The position numbers were made by a program, and so were the translations under genes. Positions 1 through 4,974 of a stretch of 5,407 bases of DNA are shown here, in pieces; position 1 is the first letter of the stretch; every line of letters begins with the position of its first letter. This DNA comes from Thermoleophilia bacterium (GTDB taxonomy: Bacteria > Actinomycetota > Thermoleophilia > Gaiellales > Gaiellaceae): positions 1 to 5,407 of the forward strand of contig JACVSB010000135.1 of assembly GCA_014534155.1 (NCBI GenBank). The letters run 5' to 3'. The notes beneath the pieces are model-generated. The model worked only from the letters and a program-made list of their open reading frames with translations, did no database searches and was not told the DNA's origin.

Positions 1-1
1 C

Positions 2-469
2 GAGGGGATCGTGAACCAGGCGCTCGTCCGGGTCGGCCTCGTCGACGAGCCGCTCTCCTTCCTCCTCTTTAGCCGCTCGGCCGCGATCATGGTCCTCGTC
101 AACTTCCTCGTCCCGCTCGCCGTCCTTCCGATCTACGGCGCGCTCCAGAACGTGCGCGACGAGGAGGTTGAGGCCGCCCGCGACCTCGGCGCAACTGCGG
201 CCGCGGCGTTTCGCAGGGTGACGCTTCCGCTCGCGTGGAGCGGCGTCTTCGTCTCCTTTGCGATCACCTTCATCATCGCCGCCGGCGATTACGTCACCCC
301 GCAGCTCGTCGGAGGGACGAGCGGGTCGATGATCGGGCGCGCGATCGCGAACCAGTTCGGGGTCACATTCGAGTGGCCGCGCGGGGCCGCGCTCGCCTTC
401 CTCACGCTCGCGATCGTCCTGGCCACGCTGGCGCTCCTGCGGGCACTCTCGGCGAGGGTCGTACGGTGA
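2..469 (+). CDS. ABC transporter permease, PotB-like (5' partial)
   Basis: This is the C-terminal half (about 155 residues) of an inner-membrane permease of a spermidine/putrescine-type ABC importer; the start lies before the window. The cytoplasmic EAA loop that docks onto the ATPase is clear at bases 161-220, with the core EAARDLGA at 173-196. Hydrophobic segments precede it (about bases 86-133) and follow it (about 236-283 and 383-445). The motif GDYVTPQLVGG (281-313) followed by the WPRGAA segment is typical of PotB-type rather than PotC-type permeases. The stop codon overlaps the next permease by GTGA, so the two are probably translationally coupled and form a heterodimeric channel. The family imports polyamines but also related organic solutes such as opines, amino acids and 2-aminoethylphosphonate, so the substrate is not settled. 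The frame is open from base 2; there is no sign of degradation. Confidence 0.93.
   Translation, partial: EGIVNQALVRVGLVDEPLSFLLFSRSAAIMVLVNFLVPLAVLPIYGALQNVRDEEVEAARDLGATAAAAFRRVTLPLAWSGVFVSFAITFIIAAGDYVTPQLVGGTSGSMIGRAIANQFGVTFEWPRGAALAFLTLAIVLATLALLRALSARVVR
454..458 (+). promoter_or_regulatory. Ribosome binding site for the PotC-like permease
   Basis: GAGGG lies 7 bases before the GTG at 466, inside the end of the upstream permease gene. It supports that GTG, rather than upstream codons in the same frame, as the start. The upstream in-frame stretch (from about base 235) would encode an arginine-rich, non-membrane sequence, which is an out-of-frame reading of the preceding permease. Confidence 0.6.
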
Positions 470-1248
470 CCCGCGCGCAGGTCGTCTCCGGCGTCTTCGT
501 CGCCCTCGTGCTGGCGTTCCTCTTTACGCCCGTCGTCGTGGTCGTTCTCTTCTCCTTCAACGGGGCGGCCTCGACGAGCCTCCCGCTCGAGTCGCTCAGC
601 TTCCGTTGGTACGACGCGGCGTTCTCGAACCCCGTGTTCCGGGACGCTCTGCGGAACTCGGTCTACGTGGCCGCGGTGACGGCGCTCACGGTCGCCGTGC
701 TGGGGACGAACGCCTCCTTCGCCCTCACGCGCCGGCCGTCACGGCTCCTGAACCTCTTCTCGTCCTTCATCGTCACGCCGCTCGTCGTCCCGGGCCTCTT
801 CCTCGGCGTCGCGCTCCTCGTCTTCTACGACCGTGTCGATTTCCGCCGCTCGCTCACGACCGTGATCATCGGCCACGTCCTCATCACGCTGCCCTTCGTC
901 GTCCTGATCGTGAACGCGCGCCTGATGCGGCTCGACCGCTCGATCGAGGAGGCGGCGCGCGATCTGGGCGCGACGCCGTTCCAGGCCTTCCGGAAGATCG
1001 TCTTCCCGCTCATCCGGCCGGCGCTCATCGGCTCGATCCTGATCGCCGTCGCCTGGTCCTTCGACGAGTTCATCATCACCTTCTTCACGATCGGGGGCCA
1101 GATCACGCTCCCGATCATGATCTGGGGGATGCTGCGGCGCGGGATCGACCCGTCGGTCAACGCGATAGCGAGCATCATCGTCGCGACCACGATCCTCGCT
1201 ACCGTGATCGCCGCGCGGCTCCTGTCCGCACGGGGGTTCGTGCCGTGA
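466..1248 (+). CDS. ABC transporter permease, PotC-like
   Basis: This is the second inner-membrane permease of the polyamine-type ABC importer, 260 residues, the normal length for PotC. Six membrane segments can be placed at about residues 8-30, 66-88, 98-121, 132-150, 185-207 and 230-253. The EAA loop (EEAARDLGATPFQAFRKI) covers residues 161-178. Further PotC hallmarks are the SFNG motif after the first membrane segment (30-33), the following SFRWYDAAF (45-53), and SFDEFIITFF (198-207) followed by TLPIMIWGMLRRG. The GTG start at 466 overlaps the previous stop as GTGA and has a good ribosome binding site. The stop overlaps the next gene in the same way. It should pair with the PotB-like subunit; the ATPase and binding protein are not in view. 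Family assignment is firm. The transported solute is unknown, and the catabolic genes downstream argue that it is a carbon or nitrogen source rather than simply spermidine. Confidence 0.95.
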   Translation: MTRAQVVSGVFVALVLAFLFTPVVVVVLFSFNGAASTSLPLESLSFRWYDAAFSNPVFRDALRNSVYVAAVTALTVAVLGTNASFALTRRPSRLLNLFSSFIVTPLVVPGLFLGVALLVFYDRVDFRRSLTTVIIGHVLITLPFVVLIVNARLMRLDRSIEEAARDLGATPFQAFRKIVFPLIRPALIGSILIAVAWSFDEFIITFFTIGGQITLPIMIWGMLRRGIDPSVNAIASIIVATTILATVIAARLLSARGFVP

Positions 1249-2411
1249 GGATCACCGGGCTTACGTGTACGCCCGTCTCCGTCCCCTTCACGGGCGAGGA
1301 GGTCTGGGCCTACGGCCGGCGGCGCGGGATCACGAACGTTCTCGTCGAGCTCGAGACGGACGAGGGCATCTCGGGGCTGGGAGAGGCGGTCGGGTGGCCC
1401 ACGCCCGAGATCGCGCTGGCCGTGCTCGAGAGCGCGCGCTCCGACGTGCTCGGGCGCGACGCCGCGCTCGTCGGCGAGCTCATGGAGACGCTCTCCTACC
1501 GCCGCGGCTGGCACTACTTCCGCACGACCGCGGGCTGCGCCTTCGCCGGCCTCGAGATGGCGCTCTGGGATCTGACCGGCAAGGCGGCCGACCTGCCCCT
1601 CCACGTGCTCTTCGGCGGCGCCGTCCGGGACCGCGTGCCGTACTACTGGTACGTCTCGAGCGGAAGACCGGAGACTATGGGGGACGCGGCGCGCGAGGGC
1701 GTCTCGCTCGGCTTCGACACCCTGTACCTGAAGCTCGGCTTCGAGCCGGGCGGCACCGTCGCGGACGTCGCCGCCGTCCGCGAGGCCGTCGGCGAGGAGC
1801 CGCGGCTTCGCGTGGACGCGAACGAGGCGTGGAGCGTGGCCGAGAGCCTCCGGGCCATCCGCGAGCTCGAGCCCATCGGGGTCGAGTTCGTCGAGCAGCC
1901 GGTCTCGATGCACGACCTCGCCGGCCTGGCGGAGGTGCACCAGCGCTCGCGCGTCCCCATCGCCGCCAACCAGACGAGCTGGGACGAGTCGACGACCCTC
2001 GACGTCCTCGTCCGCGGCCTCGCCTCGGTGATCGTGACGGATCCGCACCAGGCGGGTGGACTGGCGCGCTTTCGCACCCTCGCCGCGGTGGCCGAGATCG
2101 CCGACACGCCCATCGTCAAGCACAGCTTCGGCGACCTCGGTGTCTCCACGCTCGCCTGCGCACACGTTCTCGCCGTGTGCCCGAACGCCGGGCTCGCGCA
2201 CCAGACGCACGCGCAGCTCCTCGCGGACGACGTCGTCGCGGGCGGCGTTCCCCCGATCGTCGAGGGAGGCCTCGTGCTGCCCGAGGCGCCGGGGATCGGG
2301 GCCGAGCTCGACCGCGACCGCGTCGAGCGCTACGCGGAGCTCTATCGCCGTGAGGGTGCGTTCTCTCCGTACGAGCCGCACGCGGACGGGCGCGGGGTGA
2401 GCCGCGGGTGA
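1245..2411 (+). CDS. Mandelate racemase/enolase-superfamily enzyme, glucarate-dehydratase-like
   Basis: This 388-residue enzyme has the two-domain enolase-superfamily build: an N-terminal capping domain (about 1-125) and a (beta/alpha)-barrel (about 130-355). Such enzymes abstract the proton next to a carboxylate with Mg2+, giving epimerisation or dehydration of acid sugars or amino acids. Visible active-site residues are K163 in LYLKLG, metal ligands D191 (VDANEAW) and E217 (EFVEQP), D266 in TDPHQAGG and H293 in VKHSFGDLG, the last two forming the His-Asp dyad of the mandelate racemase and glucarate dehydratase groups. The third metal-ligand position reads AANQT (N242), an Asn as in glucarate dehydratase rather than Asp or Glu. 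The first Lys of the usual KxK motif is Tyr (Y161). The GTG start overlaps the permease stop and gives the expected MRITGLTCTPVSVPF opening. Upstream ribosome binding is weak (G-run at 1232-1236), suggesting coupled translation. An acid-sugar dehydratase is the best guess; an epimerase is possible. The substrate is unassigned. Confidence 0.9.
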   Translation: MRITGLTCTPVSVPFTGEEVWAYGRRRGITNVLVELETDEGISGLGEAVGWPTPEIALAVLESARSDVLGRDAALVGELMETLSYRRGWHYFRTTAGCAFAGLEMALWDLTGKAADLPLHVLFGGAVRDRVPYYWYVSSGRPETMGDAAREGVSLGFDTLYLKLGFEPGGTVADVAAVREAVGEEPRLRVDANEAWSVAESLRAIRELEPIGVEFVEQPVSMHDLAGLAEVHQRSRVPIAANQTSWDESTTLDVLVRGLASVIVTDPHQAGGLARFRTLAAVAEIADTPIVKHSFGDLGVSTLACAHVLAVCPNAGLAHQTHAQLLADDVVAGGVPPIVEGGLVLPEAPGIGAELDRDRVERYAELYRREGAFSPYEPHADGRGVSRG

Positions 2412-3511
2412 GCGAGGTGCTCGACCGCCTCCGCGCCCGCCTCGAGTCCCAGGGGCTGCAGCAGGCAGTGCTCTCGCATCCCGAGACGCTCGCGCACCTC
2501 ACGGGCTTCGAGCAGCCGTTCGAGGACTGGCCCGTAAGCGATCCTTTCACGGCGGCTCCGCCGCTCCTCGTCCTCACGCGCGACGACGCCACCCTCCTCG
2601 TGCCGACGTTCTACGCCACCGCCGTCGCGGACACCAGCCCGCTGCCGGTCGTCGTCGCACGCACGCACGCCTTTGTGGGCACCCCGCCCGACGCCGTGGC
2701 CGAGCTCGAGCGGACGCTCGAGATCCCTCCCGGCAAGACGGGAGTGGAGGCGCGAGCGCTCCCGCTCCGGGTCGGCGAACTCCTGCGCGAGCGGGGGGCC
2801 GAGCTCGTCCCGGTCGACGGCCTCGTCGTGGAGGCGCGCAGGCGGAAGCTTCCGGTCGAGGTCGAGGCGATCCGGCGCGCGTCCCGGCTCGCGGACGTCG
2901 TGCAGCAGGCGGTCAAGGACGAGGCACGACCCGGCCGAAGCGAGGCTGAGGTCGCCGGTCTCGCCCTGGCTGCGATGTACCGCGAGGCCGGGCGCCGCGT
3001 CCCGGCCGTCCTGACCGTGACCGCGGGCGAGGCGACGGGGACGGGCGGCGACGTCGCCGGGGCGCGCGAGCTGCGCGAGGGCGACCTCGTGCTCACGGAC
3101 ACCTCGCCCTGGATGGCCGGAGCCTGGTCGGACACGGCGAACGCGGTCGTCGTCGGGGACCCGACGGGCGAGCAGCGGCAGATCTTCGACGCGGTCCGGG
3201 CGGCGCTCGAGCGCGCGATCTCGCTCTCGCGCCCGGGCGCCGTCGCAGGCGAGGTCGACCGCGCGGTCCGGGAGGAGCTCTCGGGATGGGGCCCGACGTA
3301 CGCCCACCACACCGGCCACGGCGTGGGCGCGTCCTGGTGCGAGCGCCCGCTCCTCATCCCGGGCAGCGAGGACGTGATCGAGGAGGACATGGTTCTCGCC
3401 GTCGAGCCGGCCGTGTACCGCGAGGGCTGGGGAGGCATCCGCCTCGAGCACGTCTTCGTCGTCCGGGCCTCGGGCAACGAGGTTCTGACCCGCTTCCAGC
3501 ACACGCTCTAG
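2408..3511 (+). CDS. M24-family metallopeptidase / amidohydrolase (Xaa-Pro peptidase-like)
   Basis: This 367-residue protein has the creatinase-like N-terminal domain (about 1-145) and the C-terminal pita-bread domain (about 150-360) of family M24. All five residues that bind the dinuclear metal centre are present: D231, D242 (AWSDTAN), H304 in HHTGHGVG, E333 (VEPAVY) and E347 (GGIRLEH). It is therefore probably an active metallohydrolase, unlike metal-free creatinase. The first ligand sits in TDTSPW, where most family members have DxG, a small deviation. M24 members cleave Xaa-Pro dipeptides, but operon-borne relatives also act on amides such as ectoine, so the substrate should not be taken as a peptide by default. 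The GTG start overlaps the previous stop (GTGA); a second in-frame GTG at 2417 is an alternative start three codons later. No signal peptide is seen, so it should be cytoplasmic and act on an imported compound or its derivative. Confidence 0.9.
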   Translation: MSEVLDRLRARLESQGLQQAVLSHPETLAHLTGFEQPFEDWPVSDPFTAAPPLLVLTRDDATLLVPTFYATAVADTSPLPVVVARTHAFVGTPPDAVAELERTLEIPPGKTGVEARALPLRVGELLRERGAELVPVDGLVVEARRRKLPVEVEAIRRASRLADVVQQAVKDEARPGRSEAEVAGLALAAMYREAGRRVPAVLTVTAGEATGTGGDVAGARELREGDLVLTDTSPWMAGAWSDTANAVVVGDPTGEQRQIFDAVRAALERAISLSRPGAVAGEVDRAVREELSGWGPTYAHHTGHGVGASWCERPLLIPGSEDVIEEDMVLAVEPAVYREGWGGIRLEHVFVVRASGNEVLTRFQHTL

Positions 3512-3546
3512 CGGGCGGGCCGGGAGCGTCTCGAAATCAGCGAGCG

Positions 3547-3553
3547 AAAGGAG
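3547..3553 (+). promoter_or_regulatory. Ribosome binding site for ridA
   Basis: AAAGGAG is the strongest Shine-Dalgarno match in the window, 4 bases before the GTG at 3558. It lies in the only real gap inside the operon (46 bases, 3512-3557) and fixes the RidA start. It suggests RidA is translated independently of the upstream gene, unlike the other members. Confidence 0.75.
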
Positions 3554-3557
3554 CACC

Positions 3558-3938
3558 GTGAACCGTGAAGCACTGCAACCGGCGGGCATCGCCCGGCCGA
3601 AGGCTCCGTACTCGCCCGTCGTCGTGAGCGGTGACCTCGTCGCAACTGCGGGCCAGGTCGCGTTCGGCGAGGACGGCGAGCTCGTGGGAGAGACGATGGA
3701 GGCTCAAGCCCGGCAGGTGTTCGAGAACCTCTCCCGCTGCCTCGCCGCCGCCGGCTGCACGCTCGCCGACGTGGTCAAGGTGACGACGTTCCTCTCGGAC
3801 CTCGGCGAGTTCGACGCCTACAACGCCTCGTACGAGCGTTACTTCTCCCCGCCCTATCCGGCGCGGACGACGGTGCAGGCCGGCCTCGCGCCGGGGCTCC
3901 TGATCGAGGTCGAGGCGCTGGCGAGGAAGCCGTCGTGA
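3558..3938 (+). CDS. ridA: RidA-family enamine/imine deaminase
   Basis: This 126-residue protein is a full-length RidA (YjgF/YER057c/UK114) homologue. RidA is a cytosolic trimer that hydrolyses reactive enamine/imine intermediates, such as 2-aminoacrylate released by PLP-dependent serine/threonine dehydratases, to the 2-oxo acid and ammonia. Conserved points are APYSP with Y18, the AGQV turn (31-34), NLSRCLAAAG (57-66), the V-K-T-FL strand followed by D81, and PARTTVQ with R103, equivalent to the carboxylate-binding Arg that defines active members. E117 in LIEVEALA completes the pocket. The GTG start has a good ribosome binding site and follows a 46-base gap; the stop overlaps the dehydrogenase start. 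Its presence suggests that the pathway makes an enamine or imine. The relic of a PLP enzyme just downstream (4718-4931) is a possible former source. Catabolic-operon RidA paralogues often act on pathway-specific imines, so it need not be the housekeeping copy. Confidence 0.94.
   Translation: MNREALQPAGIARPKAPYSPVVVSGDLVATAGQVAFGEDGELVGETMEAQARQVFENLSRCLAAAGCTLADVVKVTTFLSDLGEFDAYNASYERYFSPPYPARTTVQAGLAPGLLIEVEALARKPS
3923..3927 (+). promoter_or_regulatory. Ribosome binding site for the SDR gene
   Basis: GAGGA lies 7 bases before the GTG at 3935, inside the last codons of ridA. It supports the GTGA overlap start of the dehydrogenase. Confidence 0.6.
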
Positions 3939-4714
3939 CGCGCTTCGGCGACCGCGTCGTCGTCGTCACCGGGGCTGCGACCGGGATCGGGGCGGCTTCC
4001 GCCCGGGCCTTCGCGGCGGAAGGGGCGCACGTCACGATCCTCGACGTAAACGACGAGGGGGAGCGCGTCGCGAGCGAGATCGGGGGACGCTTCCGCCACG
4101 TGGACGTGACCGCAGAGCCCGCGGTTCGCGGTGCCATCGAGGACGTCGTCGCCGAGCGCGGGCGCCTCGACGTCATGCACGCGAACGCCGGGATCGAGTG
4201 GACGAAGACGATCGCCGACACCGAGCTCGCGGAGTGGCGGCGTGTGATCGACGTGAACCTGACCGGCGTCTACCTCGCCTGCAGGTATGCGTTCCTCCAG
4301 ATGCTCGCGCAGGAGCGGGGGGCGATCGTGATCACGTCCTCGCCCCACGCGCTCATCACGTCGCCAGACTCCGGCGCCTATGCGGCTTCCAAGGGCGGGG
4401 TGTCGGCGCTCATGCGCGCGCTCGCGCTCGAGGGCGCGACCAGGGGCGTTCGGGTGAACGCCGTCCTGCCCGGCGCGATCGACACGCCGATGGTGCGCCG
4501 CGAGGCACAGGTCTCTTCGGATCCCGAGGAGCAGCTGCGCCGTTTCGGCCTGATCCACCCGATGGCGCGGATCGGCCGGCCGGAGGAGGTGGCCGAGGGC
4601 GTCCTCTTCCTCGCCTCGGAGGCCGCCTCGTTCGTCACGGGGACGAGCTTGGCGGTCGACGGCGGGCTCATGGCGGCCGCTCCCGGCGGCCCGCCGCTTG
4701 CCTACAACGAGTAG
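3935..4714 (+). CDS. Short-chain dehydrogenase/reductase (classical SDR, NAD-type)
   Basis: This 259-residue classical SDR matches the usual family length of about 250. It has the Rossmann cofactor motif TGAATGIG (12-19), D37 at the end of the second strand (ILDVND), which favours NAD(H) over NADP(H), and ANAG (83-86). The catalytic tetrad is N108 (DVNLTG), S136, Y149 and K153 (YAASK). The PGAIDTPM segment (179-186) and the C-terminal GRPEEVAEGVLFLAS and TGTSLAVDGG blocks are those of FabG-like oxidoreductases. The likely role is NAD-linked oxidation of a secondary alcohol in the pathway encoded by the operon; substrate specificity cannot be inferred. The GTG start overlaps the ridA stop. It is the last intact gene of the run, and its stop lies only 3 bases from the stop codon of the convergent pseudogene. 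No T-rich terminator follows. Confidence 0.94.
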   Translation: MTRFGDRVVVVTGAATGIGAASARAFAAEGAHVTILDVNDEGERVASEIGGRFRHVDVTAEPAVRGAIEDVVAERGRLDVMHANAGIEWTKTIADTELAEWRRVIDVNLTGVYLACRYAFLQMLAQERGAIVITSSPHALITSPDSGAYAASKGGVSALMRALALEGATRGVRVNAVLPGAIDTPMVRREAQVSSDPEEQLRRFGLIHPMARIGRPEEVAEGVLFLASEAASFVTGTSLAVDGGLMAAAPGGPPLAYNE

Positions 4715-4724
4715 CCGCTAGCGG
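4715..4724. repeat. 10-bp perfect palindrome after the SDR stop
   Basis: CCGCTAGCGG directly follows the SDR stop codon and includes the minus-strand TAG stop of the pseudogene (4718-4720). It is self-complementary with no loop, so it is a poor hairpin. It may be chance in DNA this GC-rich. Confidence 0.4.
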
Positions 4725-4734
4725 GAGCGGCCGC

Positions 4735-4749
4735 GGCCCGCCACGGGCC
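4735..4749. repeat. GC-rich inverted repeat, possible weak terminator
   Basis: GGCCCG and CGGGCC flank a CCA loop, a perfect 6-bp stem 20 bases after the SDR stop. No T-run follows on either strand, so it is not a standard intrinsic terminator. It also encodes the WPVAGR part of the pseudogene, so it may be a by-product of coding sequence. Confidence 0.35.
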
Positions 4750-4773
4750 AGCGCGCGAGCACCCGGCCGTCGC

Positions 4774-4789
4774 GCGAGCTTTCGCTCGC
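4774..4789. repeat. Perfect 6-bp hairpin with GAAA loop at a deletion junction
   Basis: On the minus strand GCGAGC-GAAA-GCTCGC forms a 6-bp stem capped by a GNRA-type tetraloop. It lies exactly where the internal piece of the pseudogene (ending GRAK) changes frame into its C-terminal piece (starting RDGR). A palindrome at this point could have promoted the deletion or been created by it. Confidence 0.5.
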
Positions 4790-4959
4790 CCGAGCACGTT
4801 GTACGGGATGAGGACGTCGTCGATCCCCGCCTCAACGCAGTAGCGCTGCCACCCCTCGAGGTTGCGCTCGAGACGCTGAAGGTCGACGACGAGGGCGGGG
4901 TGTCGAGGTCATCGACGCGCGACCCGACCAGCCCGGCGCAGTGTACGAGCGAGCCGCGA

Positions 4960-4965
4960 TATGGT
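4960..4965 (+). promoter_or_regulatory. Possible -10 element before the epimerase gene
   Basis: TATGGT fits the loose TAnnnT -10 consensus of high-GC actinobacteria and lies 9 bases before the proposed TTG start, in the only AT-richer spot of the gap. I see no convincing -35 element at the right distance. If real, transcription would begin almost at the start codon, giving a nearly leaderless message, which would agree with the lack of a ribosome binding site. This is weak evidence. Confidence 0.2.
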
Positions 4966-4974
4966 CGGCGCGGC

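Larger units (their letters stand above)
4718..4931 (-). pseudogene. Collapsed relic of a D-threonine aldolase / D-serine dehydratase-like PLP enzyme
   Basis: On the minus strand three pieces of one protein family follow in the right order but in three frames. First, reading down from about 4931, comes LVGSRVDDLDT and then, one base out of frame at 4897-4898, ALVVDLQRLERNLEGWQRYC: the N-terminal DTPALVVDL signature of the fold-type III (alanine racemase N-domain) enzymes. Second, in the same frame, comes EAGIDDVLIPYNVLGRAK (4780-4833), which in intact relatives (AGI-D-I...VVGPAK) lies about 50 residues further on, after the PLP-lysine region. Third, in another frame, comes RDGRVLARWPVAGRGRSR and a TAG stop at 4718-4720, matching the typical C-terminal end (RDG...W...RGxSR). 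About 70 codons remain of a usual 370-380. The PLP lysine and metal-binding region are missing, so it cannot be functional. No ATG or GTG in frame opens the N-terminal piece. Matches are from memory of the family, not from an alignment. Confidence 0.8.

Noticed and set aside
235..465. Longer N-terminal extension of the PotC-like permease from base 235
   Set aside because: It would be an Arg/His-rich out-of-frame reading of the PotB-like gene. The GTG at 466 has a ribosome binding site and gives the normal PotC length and first membrane segment.
825..2381. Long open frame of 518 codons on the minus strand opposite the permease and dehydratase genes
   Set aside because: It is a by-product of GC-rich codon use on the opposite strand. 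Its translation is arginine-, alanine- and aspartate-rich with no recognisable domain, and the plus strand carries clear conserved families over the same bases.
3512..3557. Possible terminator or internal promoter between the M24 gene and ridA
   Set aside because: Only a 4-bp CTCG/CGAG stem can be drawn (3530-3544) with no T-run, and no -10/-35 pair is convincing. It reads best as a plain spacer with a ribosome binding site.
2342..3589. 415-codon minus-strand open frame opposite the M24 gene
   Set aside because: Low-complexity Arg/Ala/Asp-rich shadow of the plus-strand M24 gene, whose five metal ligands are all in frame.
4900..4974. In-frame upstream extension of the epimerase from GTG 4900
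   Set aside because: It adds 25 residues of Ser/Arg/Thr-rich sequence unlike the family N-terminus and overlaps the DLDTP-coding part of the relic on the other strand. The TTG at 4975 puts the first beta-strand at the normal position.
4715..4974. Small RNA, riboswitch or CRISPR-like element in the gap
   Set aside because: There are no repeated units, and the hairpins found (4735-4749, 4774-4789) are short and fall inside the recognisable remains of a protein gene, which explains most of the sequence.
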